Positions 12,763 to 25,253 of a DNA stretch of 64,000 nucleotides are shown piece after piece. Source of the DNA: Gordionus sp. m RMFG-2023 (lineage: Eukaryota; Nematomorpha; Gordioida; Chordodea; Parachordodidae). The notes beneath the pieces were generated by a model, which searched no databases, was not told where the DNA came from, and worked only from the letters and a program-made list of their open reading frames with translations. The position numbers and the translations under genes were made by a program. Within the stretch, counting starts at the first letter, position 1. Every line of letters begins with the position of its first letter. The stretch covers positions 59,373,561 to 59,437,560 of the forward strand of contig NC_088775.1 in NCBI RefSeq assembly GCF_954871325.1, in the 5' to 3' direction.

Positions 12763-13818
12763 TGATTTAATTTTTTTGATTATTTATATTAAATAAAAAT
12801 TGAAAATAAAACCTAAATAAAAATTTAAATATTTCTTTCGTTTCATATAGTTGCTTTTTCTTATAGTAATATTTAAATGTATAATATATTTTGAATAATA
12901 ACTCAAAAATTTCAGAAATAGGGCAGTTAGGTTACTCCCCTCCAATACTAAACGAATTCAAAATATGTCCATTTAATATTATAAGTAAAGATCCATGTTT
13001 AAATTTGTTATGTACAAAAATAAATCCAAATCGAATCGTAAGTCAAAAAAACAAATTAATTAGAAATATAAAAATAATCATATTGAATTTTAACTAGACG
13101 AACACTGATTATGATTCACCGCCGAGCCCACAAACATTTATATCTGATTAGGTTCTAAACACCACACATCTACTTTATCATGATCAAACCACAAACATAC
13201 TTCCATTGTAACACCGATTTCACATCGAACGAAGTGAAGATAGCAATTTTATCTTCCCACTGTGACCTCTTAGAAAAAAAATCAGAACCAATTTTGCCCT
13301 ATATTTTTTAAATTTTGAAGCCCGATCTTGGCTCGAAATTATTCATTTATAAAAAATTTTATGACGTTAGAGAGAAATTCTTATTATTATAATATTCCGT
13401 TAAGAGAAAACATTATTAGATTTTTTTAAAATAATTTTCAATCCCGAGCTCGGCCGATTTTAATTTTTCATAGCCGTTTTGGTATAATTTTTAGGATTAC
13501 GGTCCATTTTAACCTGTAGAATCCTATAAATCGCCCGAAGTAGGGTTTCAAATCACTTTTTTAAATTTTGTTTAAATCAGCCGAGTCAAGAGTTAAAAAT
13601 TATAAAAATAAAATATAAAATGATTTTTTCTATTAAGATACAGATAAAAATTTTCTGGATTATCAATTAATATTTCGGGCTGAACTGGGCAAAATATAAA
13701 TAATAAATAGAAAAGGTGTAGCGATGTATAAATATTCTATCTAAAAAAAGTAATCTAGTATTGTATTTTAAAGGTTTCAGTTATTTAAGTTTAATTTTTT
13801 TTCAAAAAAAAGTACGTT
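12763..13818. other. Intron, nothing recognised
   Basis: AT-rich intron 2 sequence immediately upstream of exon 3. No coding homology. Confidence 0.45.
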
Positions 13819-14079
13819 ACAAAATAAATATAACATTTGATAAGTATATAATTACGATTAAATCATCAGTTGACATATCAATATCATATTTAAATAAAAC
13901 TTTGGCTAAAGATAATTAGGGCTGTGCCGATCCGATATTGCTTCAAAACAGATCCGATATTTATACTGATTTTTAATCACTACAAAATAAATATAACATT
14001 TGATAAGTATATAATTATGATTAAATCATCAGTTGACATATCAATATTATATTTAAATAAAACTTTAGCTAAAGATAAT
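13819..14079. repeat. 98-bp direct repeats around a 65-bp hAT-end fragment
   Basis: 13819-13916 and 13982-14079 are direct copies differing at only a few positions. The 65 bp between them begin TAGGGCTGTGCCGATCCGAT, matching the end of the element whose right terminus is at 43930. So a transposon end without its partner sits between two copies of its flank. Confidence 0.7.
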
Positions 14080-15756
14080 ACATGTCGTTGAAAAAATTTT
14101 AAAATTTATATTTTTACAAAAAATTTTTTTAATTCATTTATTGTTTTACCAATTAATAAAAAATCCCGTCACTTTATTATTTATCAAAAAATTATTATAT
14201 AAATATAGGACCATAAGAACAGGGATCCATTAGAAAGAGAGAGTTTGGATATTTCATGGTTTGGGGATACATCCATTTATTCAATATTTTAAATCCATTT
14301 TACCCTTAATCCTCATTTCCTTTTAATTTCAAATAAAGCCCATAAATGATAAGCAAAAAATTTAAAGCATCCCAAAATATAAGGGACGATAAATGAACAG
14401 ACCATATAAACATAAAAGTCTCAATTATAACGAGATAAAACACAATTTAAAAAAAAAGTATAAAAAAGGAATTAATAGTATAATAAATATTTTTAATGAT
14501 TCATTTTGTTTGTTAAGGTCTCCTAAAGAAGTTGTTTTAGAAGAAAATATAGTATTTTATTTTTATGATAATCATGAAATTGATAAATAAAATAATTAAT
14601 TTTTCTAAATGCACCTTCTAAAGGTGATAACATTATTATTAATGAATAAGAGTAATTAGCAAAATCTAGTTGATTACATCTCGACTTCGAGGCACGATGA
14701 AAAACATATTCATAAATAATTTAAGAATTTTATCAATGGAAAAAAACATTATTTACAGAATTCGCTATTGATTATGTTATAAATGTGTTTTCATTTTTTC
14801 TTCCATTAATTTATCGAAATAATCCATTAATAAAGGTGTACGCATTTTACATTGTCTGTACAGTGGACAGGTAAGGTTAAATTCGTAAACTTTTGTTTAT
14901 TATTTGAGTTTAAAGGACCCCTAAATATTTTAATTTGTTTATATATCTATTAGCTAAAACCTTATTTTTTTTAAAACATTTTTTTGATTATATTTTATTT
15001 TAATTATGTAATAAATAAAGATGATTTTTTATATTACTATAAATATGTAATTTAAAATGAAGGGGGGGGGGGGGCTTATAAATATTGCTGCCTCTTTTTA
15101 TATCGTGAAGTCTAAGAGCCAAATATATAAGCTTTAACGCCGGTTTCCTTTTCAGGGTGTTATAATACACGTCCTTTCCATGATATGTCCACCCTTTTAA
15201 TTATTCTTTTTACCGTTTTTTTCATAACATCATATTTTCGATATTTTTAAATTCTTTAAATAGATATTCTTATAGATTGAATCTACAATATAATTTGAAG
15301 TAATCTCTAAATAGGAAAAATTATCAAATCGTGGCAAGCCTGGCATAAAAATTTCCTATAAGGTCAATTCAGCGAGACTTTTCTCGCGAAACACTTCCCC
15401 TTTGCGAAATTATTTACGCGAAACCTGAACGGCAAAAACTTTTGAAAGAATACATTATAAAACTTCTATAGCGAATTTAAAGCGGCGAAACTTTTATCGT
15501 GAGTTTATCTGAGGGAAGTCATTATCACGATGGGATTACCATAAATACTGAATACATTGCATATGCACTAAATAAAAAACAACTTATATTGCTAGAATAG
15601 GTACTTAAATTATAACGCATGATGTTTTGCGGGTATTTATTTCTTTATTTAGTGGATATTGAATAATAATTGGCTTAAATGTGACCTATTTATGATGTGA
15701 AAAAATAACTTAGCAATCTCTTCCTGGTTTTTATCACTCATGGTCATAACTCATAG
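14080..15756. other. Intron; one poly-G tract
   Basis: AT-rich. A run of 14 G lies at 15062-15075. The lysine- and isoleucine-rich open frame at 14393-14590 has no recognisable domain and I do not call it a gene. Confidence 0.45.
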
Positions 15757-15876
15757 CAGAGTTGTTAAAGGATCTAGATATAAAAATGTGATATCTGTAT
15801 CTAGATAGATTTTTGATTAAAATATCTGTATCTTGATATTTTAGATCCATTTAAAAAGTATCTTTTAACAACTCTG
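15757..15876. mobile_element. 120-bp MITE, hAT-like ends
   Basis: Inverted ends CAGAGTTGTTAAA and TTTAACAACTCTG, with internal ATCTAGATA words also mirrored. CTCATA occurs on both sides, overlapping the right end, and may be part of an 8-bp duplication. The ends resemble the GTTGTTAAAC family found at 40.1, 45.0, 45.6 and 56.5 kb. Confidence 0.6.
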
Positions 15877-16649
15877 CTCATAAATATGAAGGGACATTTG
15901 AATTTAATTTTAATCCTGATAAATTTATAATCACTGCCACCTTTCACATAAATTTCGAAATTAAAAAGGGCGCTTAATACAATTAAGAGTAAATTTTAGA
16001 AAATATTATAAATTAGACATTTTAAATTTACTATGCGAAATAAATTCATATTCTAAATTTAACATGATCGACTATGCTCGGGTTAAAAATTAAAAAGCTT
16101 AGAATTTTTTTCTATACTTGATCAGGCTTAAAAATACTGAAATCTAAGGATTTTCAATAATTTTTTTAAAAAAATTCAAAATAATTTTGCCTATAAAAAA
16201 TTTTTCCAGAATTTTTTTCGAGGAAATACTAAAATTACCTTCTTTTTAAGTGAATATAGATTAAATGTTTGTATTTAATTTACCATATTGATACACATTT
16301 TTGCTGGGGGAATTCAAGCCTTAGGGGGTTTTGCTTAATTTTTTAGCATAATAGTTCTATATGAGTATCAATATCAAATCAAGGCCAGTAAAAAAAATCT
16401 TCCTACCATAAATTTTATTTTCAACATTTTTCCACTTCCAGTAAGGACAGGTCCAGAGCCATATTTCCAGTTGGTGGGAGAGGGGATTTAGGAGGGCCAG
16501 TATTTTTGAAATAAAACAAATAGTTATGTACTTTTTGCTATTTTTATTGAAAATTTGTAAAAATAAATGGTGAATTCAAATCAAAATGAGTTCAACCCAC
16601 CTTCCTCTGATTTTTTTAAAATTTTTACTAAATTTAGCATCTAATTCCA
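15877..16649. other. Intron, nothing recognised
   Basis: AT-rich, with no paired termini and no coding homology. Confidence 0.4.
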
Positions 16650-19117
16650 AACCGCGACTGAGATATGGATCTCTAAAGATCAAAAATGGGATATTTTAGG
16701 CAAAATGCCCGCTCTTAATTTTAAATATCTTTAGCTATAATTGGGTTAGAAGCGTCATTTAAATTTCTTTATATAGCCTAATGGTAGGCCTTTAAGTTAT
16801 ATAATGTTAAATATTTTCTTAAAAATTTTAATGCCAAGAACTGAAAATAGAACACCGGAAATGGTCATAAAACTAAATCGGTATTTTTTTTTCTCAAATT
16901 TTTTTTACATATGGATATATAGAACTACATAATAAATGTGCAAAATTTTATGTTGGGCCGAGTTCATGTTTAGTAGATATGATGCATTTTAATCATTAAT
17001 CTATTTAACACTTAGTAATAAATATTTATAATATATTTAAGCTAAAATCTTTTAAATATTATATGTATTTAAATGAGACCTGCAAAGATACCATTTGAAT
17101 AGTCCGGCCCGGATTTTATATTTTCAGACCCAGCACGAGTCCGGATTTTTTAGAATTTTAATTTTTATAGGTAATATAAAATATTTGGGTATATTTTTTA
17201 AAAAAAAAAGTATGAAAGGGTGAATATTCCAGAGCCGGCGTAGTATTGTAAAATCAATATCTAAAATCCGTATTGATAATTTATGACCGAACCAAACTTT
17301 TATGAATAAAATCTAAAATTAATGAGTCAAATTGGTACATTTAAATTTATAATTATAAATTTATATCAAGCAACAGATAAATATTAAACAATAAAAGAAT
17401 ACTTAGTAACAGGAAAATATCCTTTATGGATTGTATAAAAAATTTTAATTTAAATATAAATTTAATAAATGCATTTTCAGATCATTTTAATTGTATTATA
17501 ATGTAATATATACTCAGTTTTTTGTGATAATTATGTTTCCTTTTTGGGATACATTTTCTTTTTATATTATTTTTCTTGTTATTTTTTTGAAATAAAATTA
17601 TGTTTATTTTTTATATAGTATTAAGAAATTAGCCAGTTTTAATATTATTGCAATAAAATATATATACAAAGAAAAATAGTTGTTTCAGTTTAAAAGAATA
17701 ATTTAAAACATTAAGATTTATGATTTTAAATTTTATTTTATAAATTTCTATATAAAAAATTTTGCATGCCATAAATATAAATGTTAAATTTTAATCAATT
17801 AAAAATATAATTATATCTGCATCTTAAAAATAAATAAGCCAACAGGAAATGATTAAAACATAATCAGTGATAGATATTCATTGAGATCCTTTGACATAAT
17901 AAAAACCCTCATTTGTCAGTGATTAGCGCTTTTGTCTACTAAAAGGCTTGAGATCCCAATAATGCGATGGTAAATGAAGAAAACTTGTATACATTGTATT
18001 TATTTAAAATTTTCTGCAGGATGGAGTTGAATAAACATAATTTTAACCATAAGAAGAAAATTATTACAAATAATGAGTAAACAAATAAGAATTATATAGG
18101 ATATCAAGAACTGTAAAATAAATAAATTCCATGAGAAAATTATATAAAAGAATAGAATAATTATTTTTATAATCATTTAAATATATTTAAAACTATTAAA
18201 TCTATTTTAAATAAATTTTAACAAATTGAAAATGGCCGCCAATATTTTTGAAGTTATGGAAAAATATATAAAGAAAAAGCTACTTTCAGCGTACATATGA
18301 GAATCAAATATTAAACACCTTAGATCTATTTAATTTTTATAAAGCAAATATCACTGGAATTAATTAAACATAAGTAAAAGATTATGAATATAAATAAATA
18401 TCTTGTTCAAAAGGTCAAACCCATTCCGAAATACAAAAGTATTATGGTATTATGCCACTTAGGGAAAATTAAATTAAGATTATTTTCACACGTGTAAATT
18501 ATTTAATTTACAATATATAAAACTTAAATTTTATCTTCAATAAATTATAATCAAAAATTGATTTGTATTTTTAGTTATCTGAGAATTTATTCACCTAAAA
18601 ATTAATCAAACACCTCCCCCCCCTTCCCCAAAAAATATTTTCCCAGATCATAAATTTTTAAATATTAAACATAAAATATTTGATAGCTTTTGACTTATTA
18701 CAATTATTGATTAATATATACAATAGACTTATGATTAAAATGCCGTTTCTCCTAAACTAAAGCTCGGTAACTTAAAAATTTGCATATTTATTCATTAATC
18801 CTATATCTATATATAATAAAAATTTAAAAGAAAAACAAAACACCAGTTTAATTTTAAGTTTATGGTTTTCTATTTCCGGTTTTAGACATTAAAATTTTTT
18901 TAACAATATTTAACATTGTATAACTTTAAAGGCTTACTATTAGACTATATTAAGAAATTTAAATGACGCTTGTAGCTTAATTATATCTTAAGATATTAAG
19001 AGCATTTTGCCCATAATTCCCCATTTTTTCGACTTATATTAATTATATCTTAAGATATTAAGAGCATTTTGCCCATAATTCCCCATTTTTTCGACTTATA
19101 TCTAAGCCGCTGTTTAA
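16650..19117. mobile_element. Element with inverted arms of about 250 bp and no transposase
   Basis: The left arm (about 16650-16895) and right arm (about 18838-19117) are inverted copies. Both contain GCGTCATTTAAATTTCTT-like blocks next to TATAG(C/T)CTAAT and a CCGGAAAT block. The 1.9 kb between them is AT-rich without open frames, apart from GGCCCGGATT-type words near 17110 that resemble a decayed hAT end. I read this as a non-autonomous DNA transposon of unassigned family. Exact ends and target duplication are not resolved. Confidence 0.55.
18978..19101. repeat. 62-bp tandem duplication in the right arm
   Basis: 18978-19039 and 19040-19101 are identical copies of a unit containing AAGAGCATTTTGCCCATAAT. 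The left arm at 16.68 kb has only one unit, so the duplication arose after the arms formed or in this copy. Confidence 0.85.
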
Positions 19118-20845
19118 GGTTGAGAGCATTTTTTTCTTATTATAAAATATACAAATTCTTGTAAAAATTTTAGAAAAATCTGAGAGGGTCATATTAAAAA
19201 TAATGTTTTTTTGTTGTGTCATGGAATTATTCATCAAATATAAATACAAAATAATACTATAATAAAATAAGACAATTTTGATTTTTAAATTTTAAGACAA
19301 ATGAATTAAAAGGTAAATTTTAGGTTATTTTTTTCATATGCTAATTAAAATAAATTTTGTTTTCGTTTATAAACAATTGGAAGTACGATAAAAATAAAAA
19401 TATTAACTTAAGTTATGTTCAAATATTATAGGTGGAAATAAGTAACTATAATATAAGGTTGCCTGAGTACCTCCAGGTGTTCGAGGGTAGTTCAGTTACA
19501 CTCAACTAGGAAAATTGGCATTTTAAATGAATATTCGTCATCTTCATAATAAAATATTCCTCCTCTTTATAAAAATTTTCCTATTTTAAAATTTTAATAT
19601 GCATTAATCTAAATGTTTAAGTATGATAGCGTGATATGCAGGAGTACTTTGCCATTTTTAATATCTTAAGCTTCTCTAGTAAAAAAAAGGTATCTTGAAA
19701 GTATTCGTCCTATTCATATAAAAATATTTAACCTCTTTCAATTTTTTCAAAATATTATTAATAGTTGACATGTATTGTAATATATAATTAACGTTTGGAT
19801 ATCATCGCTAAGCAGTTTTCCAATATCTATCATTTATCTTAATTGTTTAATTAATAAAATTTCGTAAACATTAACTGTTTTCCATGTTCAAGAAGGAGTG
19901 AGAAGAATCGTCACGGAAACTGACGAATTCACCAACACTACTGTCTTTTTGCCGAGGAATAAAAGGCGGAAATTTCTTATTGTTTTTTTCATTTAATGGT
20001 TAATGAGTGAATGAATATTTTATAACTAATATTTTAATATATTTTCTTGTTCATCCAATTAATTTGGCTAAATAAAATTTAAAACTAAAAATTTTCTAAG
20101 AATTTTGTTTTCCATTTAGATTTAATTGTTAGTGTCGAATTAAAATTTAATAACTAATTTTTTTTTAATTTGAGGGACGGGAAATTTTTTGGGCGCCATT
20201 TGGTCAAAAATATTATCGAGGCCAGGTTTAGGGGTTAAAAAATTTTCGCATACCCCCATGGCTACGGGTTTAAGATGATCAAGGTTAAGTTAGGTTTAAT
20301 GAGCCCAATGATTAACATATTCTTAAAGCCTAATCCTATTGCACGATTCAAAAAACTTTGAGAAAAAAGCACATAGTATAGAATTGAATAAAATTTTACA
20401 TTCATATGATAAATTTTCAGCTCACGAATGATTTTATAAATTTATTAAGGTTAAAATAATTAAAAGTTCCATCATTAAACAACCTATTAATATTTAAAAC
20501 TTAAATAGTCACTATTAGTCATTTTCGCTATTGAATTCGCTGTTAAATTAGTGATATATGATTTGCGAAACAGAATTCATGATAAAGGTTTAGCTATAAT
20601 AAATATTTTGATGAATTGGTATGAAACCTAAAAATTCGACCTCTGCGAGTCTTTGAAAATAATAATAAAAAGGTTTGATTAAAATCAAATCGATATTTAT
20701 TCACCCACCTGATGTTCCTTACTCAATATTCTACAACTCAGATATTTGGATTCGAAAATACTCTATCGCGTTTTGTTAATTATGAATATATATTATACAA
20801 TTTTAATTTTTACAATTATACCACGCGATATCAATTATTTCCTTT
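19118..20845. other. Intron, nothing recognised
   Basis: AT-rich sequence. The more complex stretch near 19440-19520 does not fold as a tRNA by eye and has no reading frame. Confidence 0.4.
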
Positions 20846-21191
20846 ATATAAATCAGAGACCTGCAGGCCCGGCCCTAAACCCGGCCCGGGCTTATATTTT
20901 TTAAATATACCCAGGTCGGGCTGGGCCTAAAAAAAAATTTTTTAAACATATGCCGGGCCGGGCCGGGCCGGGCCTAAAAAATTTTTTTTTAATATATCCG
21001 GGCCGGGCCTAAGATTGTTAAACCCGGGCCGGGCCTTAATATTTTTTATAAAAATTTTTACATTATGAGTTAATGGTTATAAGATTATATTATATTATAG
21101 TTATGATTAATATAATATTGGGTGAAGGTTAACACTACCTAACACCCACAGATCGATCTAATTATTAATTTCCTGCAAATTTATTCAAAGT

Positions 21192-21369
21192 ATTAATATA
21201 TTTTTTTATAATTCATATCTAAATTTTTACAACATATTTTACCAAAACAATCAAATAAAGGAATATCTTTAATAAGCCCCAATATTCAAGTATTATTAAT
21301 ATATTTTTTTATAATTCATATCTAAATTTTTAGAATATATTTTACCAAAACAATCAGATAAAGGAATAT
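21192..21369. repeat. Tandem duplication of about 80 bp in the hAT
   Basis: Blocks at about 21192-21270 and 21290-21369 repeat ATTCATATCTAAATTTTTA and ATTTTACCAAAACAATCA with few differences. Confidence 0.75.
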
Positions 21370-21519
21370 CACTTCTTGAAGTTTGTAATACCTTTCAAAG
21401 CGAATAAGGAGAAATAAAATTGATTTTACTTAATATAAAGCATATTTTAATTGAAAAATTTGTTTTACATAAGTATCATTTTATTTCTTTTTTTCTCTGT
21501 CCCAAATTCAAGCAATTAC

Positions 21520-21929
21520 GTATGTTTTCAGGGACAGATCGCAAGATGACGGAAAACTATATAAAAGATTATATTAAATTACAAGAGGCTCAGGAAGTAA
21601 ATGAAATACCATAGACCAGTCAAATTACGACTGTTGTTAAACAAACTGAATCGTTTTATGACAAATGGGGCGATGGTTATTCTTATAATTACATAAATAA
21701 AAAAATAGATGAAACATTTAAGGTGGATAATTTGTTAGAGTGGTGGGCGGCTCATCAAAGCGAATTTCCAATTTTAGCAAAATTGGCAAAACGGGTATTG
21801 GCAAATCCTGCTTCAAGTGCAAGCTGTGAGCGGAATTTTTCCACTACTGGGAGAATTCTTGAAGAAAGAAGAAGTAATCTTCAACCTGAAAAGGTAGATA
21901 TGCTTCTGTTTCTTCATGATAATTTGTGA
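21520..21929 (+). pseudogene. hAT transposase C-terminal fragment (dimerisation domain)
   Basis: The end of a hAT transposase. About 21530-21614 reads GTDRKMTENYIKDYIKLQEA, followed by an in-frame stop. The segment 21723-21929 holds the hATC dimerisation region with the family marks WWAAHQSEFPILAKLAKRVL and SSASCERNFSTTGRILEERR, then a stop after LHDNL. The catalytic N-terminal and central parts are absent, since the element has only about 470 bp between its GGCC array and this frame. It cannot encode an active enzyme but could be mobilised by a full-length relative. Confidence 0.88.
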
Positions 21930-22261
21930 ATTTTTAATATCTTTCTTGAGTATAGGGTTTCGTCAATCATGCTGGTTTTTTACTTTGCAAACTGTCAAAT
22001 ATTTATTGCATTTATTATATTTACCTTGAGTCATGAAAGTTTTTAATCCAACATTTTTCATTATTTTTTTTACAATATTATATAATACAATTATCTTCTT
22101 TTGTTAAAAATTTATATTATAAAATAAATTATATTAATATTGTGCAATTAGATTATATTTTCAAAATACTATTTATTATACATGCATTTTTTTAAATAGC
22201 GATTTATTTTTATTTTATAAATTAAATAGTAAATTAAATACAATATATTATATTCTCAAAA

Positions 22262-22430
22262 TATTTTCCATTTTTATAAATTGAATATTAGTTTTATTTT
22301 TTTTAAATGCAATATAAAATATAGTATATGCTCAAAATATTATTACCATTTTTATGAATATTAGTTTTATTTTTATAAATGCAATATAAAATATAGTATA
22401 TGCTCAAAATATCCATTTTTATAAATAACA
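22262..22430. repeat. AT-rich tandem repeat, two to three units of about 70 bp
   Basis: Repeated blocks with AATATAGTATATGCTCAAAA, interrupted on the right by the insertion at 22436. Confidence 0.7.
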
Positions 22431-22435
22431 GTTTT

Positions 22436-23050
22436 GGGTCATTCCATATCAAATCGATCACTTTACAACCCGACCATCTCAGATTTTGTTAAAATTTGGT
22501 ATTTAAGTTAAGAAAGTATTGTAAGTGACGAATCCAAAATATTAGAGTCTAAACTCTATTAGAATTGGAGATATAGGGCTTCAAAGTGGGTCAACTTGGT
22601 CATTTTTCGAAAAAAATGATTTTTTAAAATTGAGATAACTTTTATATTAGATGCACTATGTATATTTATTATGGCTCATTTTATAGCCCTAAGTAAACTC
22701 TTGAACGTATGTTAAATAAAATTAATTTTTAGTTTAAATATTTTTTTTAAATTGCGGTTAAAAATTTGTAATTAATTTTTTAAAATGTTAGACTAAATTT
22801 TTTTTTCCAAATTTCAGATATTTTGTAAAGAGTACCAAGAACTGTTCATATATAAAATTTCAGAGTGGGGCCAAAAAAATTAATTAGTTAAAATCGCATT
22901 TTAAAAAAATCCGCTAGATGGCGCAAGAAATTTAAAATATCAATTTTAACATAAAAAGTCATTCTAAGAAATTTTTTTTTATTCCATAATATAATATTTG
23001 TCGAATAATTAATATTAAGCGTATAATATAAATATTTAAAATAATTTTAA
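22436..23050. repeat. Left 615-bp terminal inverted repeat
   Basis: Pairs with 25254-25867 in inverted orientation. Shared blocks include CCGCTAGATGGCGCAAGAAA and GAATAATTAATA. High similarity between arms suggests fairly recent insertion. Confidence 0.88.
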
Positions 23051-23222
23051 TCTTTGAAATTAATTGAATTATCGATTTTTCGAAATATTTTTCCCAATAA
23101 TTATATCTGTTACTTTTTTCCTGAAATTTATAATTTTTAAAATTAATTAATTTATGATTTTTTTATCTGTAACTTAATTTATAATTTTTAAAATTAATTA
23201 ATTTATTAATATTTTATTAAAT

Positions 23223-25186
23223 ATGTTTTGTACAAATCCACTGAATCTTCCAAATCACTATTCCGTGAAAGATTTGCGTAAGATGGCCCTATGGATGACA
23301 ATGTATCATAAAATTAAGAAAGGAGAATATACTTGTCCTAAGTGTCGCAAATTATTATATAAAAAGAAGAATAGTATTCCAATTTTAGAGGATAGCAATA
23401 TCCCTACAACTTCAAATAATTTCTTAAACTCCACCGATATAGAAAATGATTATCCAATTAATGATGACAATGCGCAACTCCCTACACTTTTTTTAGAATC
23501 CTTAAATTCTACTTTAAATCAAATGGGGCATTCTCCAGTAAAAAAAAGAGACTAAGAGAAAAAGGATATCCCAAGAAAAAGCTCAGCAGAATTTCAAAAG
23601 CTATTGGGAAAATTCTACAACCAAAGATTAATAAAAATGATAGCGACTATTGGATAATTCTTATGAAAAATAATTATCCATTATTGTCTAAAACCCAAAA
23701 ATATCAATTATTAACAACATTACCTCCAAATTGGAGCATTCATAAAATTAAAAAACAATAATGCTTCGTTTTATATGATCCGTAATTCAAAATACATTCA
23801 TAGTCATAAGGGAATTCTTTCAACTCCTAATCCCAAGGCAGGTAAAACTATAGATCAAAACACAGTTGACGTAGTTAAAAGTTTCTATATAAATGACGAA
23901 TATAGTAGATTATTGCCCGGAAAAAAAGATTGCGTTTCTATAATTGAAAATGATGAAAGGATTAACGTTCAAAAAAGGTTAATTCTTAATAATTTAAAAG
24001 AAATCTATATAAATTTCAAAACTATCTACCCTACTCTTAAAATCGGATTTTCAAAATTCGCCTCATTGCGCCCTAAAAATTGCATAATGCCAGGTTCAAG
24101 TGGCTCTCACTCGGTTTGTGTCTGCCTAATCCATCAGAATGTTAAATTGCTAATAATAGGTAGCAATTTAGCAACTTTGACAAAAAATAGGGATTTTGAG
24201 ATAAAGACTTACAAAGACATTGTCCTAGGGACCAAGCATTAAGGGCTAAATTAGAAAATTTATTAATTGCACATGATATATACAGGATAACGTTCAAGCA
24301 ATGGATAACTGTAGATAGAACCAGTTTAGAGACCCTAACACAAACTGCTGACGAATTTCTTAATTACTTATTTGATAAAATATTTATTTTGATTCGCCAT
24401 TCTTTTATTACTGAACAAAAAAACTGATTCCATCAGAATCTTAAAAACAACTTAGAGCTAGATCATTATTTGTTAGTTATCTGCGATTTTTCTGAAAATT
24501 ACTCTTTTATACTTCAAGATGAAGTCCAAAGTTATCACTGGGCCACTTCTCAGGTTACCCTACATCCATTTGGTATATATTATAAAGTAAATAATGTATT
24601 AAATCATATAAGTTATGTGGCCATATCCGAGTCGCTGGTACATAACACTTGTTTATTTCATTTATTCCAAAAAAAAATGATAAATTTTCTAAAAAATTAC
24701 TTTTTATCTGAGCCAAAATACATTAATTATTATTCCGATGGGTCCGCGGCGCAATATAAAAATAGAAAAAATTTTATAAATTTGTGTTATCATCAAGTGG
24801 ACTTCGCCATCCCAGCAGAGTGACATTTTTTTCCTACTGACCATGGGAAAAATGTTTGCGATGGAATAGGGGGAACCGTTAAACGCTTGCCTGCGCGGGC
24901 CAGTTTACAACGTCCTTATGAAAATCAAATAAAATCTCCCTATGAATTCTTTAAATTCGCCAGAGGAAAATATTAAAAATATTTATTTTTCCTATACCAT
25001 AAAGAATACCAAGATGAGCAAAAATTTTTAGAGGAACGATTTTCAAGAGCTCTTTCAATATCTGGGACTCAAAAAATTCATGCAGTCTATCCTGTTAATT
25101 TATCACAAATAAATACAAAAAAATATTCTAGTGCTATTGAAGTCAAATTAGAAAAAATCCAAAATATAAAGCGAAATATTAACTAA
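23223..25186 (+). pseudogene. Transposase of the long-TIR element, broken
   Basis: Starts with a Cys-containing N-terminus (MFCTNPLNLPNHYSVKDLRK, then CPKCRK, a possible zinc ribbon). A basic region KKKLSRISKAIGKIL follows in another frame, then 23775-24242 with the family core LLPGKKDCVSI, IGFSKFASLRP and SGSHSVCVCLIHQNVKLL. The second half holds likely catalytic acidic residues: the Asp of LVICDFSENYSF (24484), of YYSDGSAAQYKNRKNFINLC (24739) and of CDGIGGTVKR (about 24859). It ends at 25186. I count several breaks: a frame change in an A run near 23540, others near 23755, 24235 and 24425, and stops near 24821 and 24975. Many fall in homopolymers, so some could be assembly errors. Confidence 0.82.
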
Positions 25187-25253
25187 AGATATTAAAGGGT
25201 ATGTTACATGTTTATATGATAATAAATGGTGGTTATCATTTAAAGAAATTTTA

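Noticed and set aside
14393-14590. Open frame of 65 codons rich in Lys, Asn and Ile
   Set aside because: Composition follows the A/T-rich DNA; no domain, no convincing splice sites and no neighbouring exons.
19440-19520. Locally complex, GC-richer stretch considered as a tRNA
   Set aside because: No acceptor stem pairing and no T-loop in the right place.
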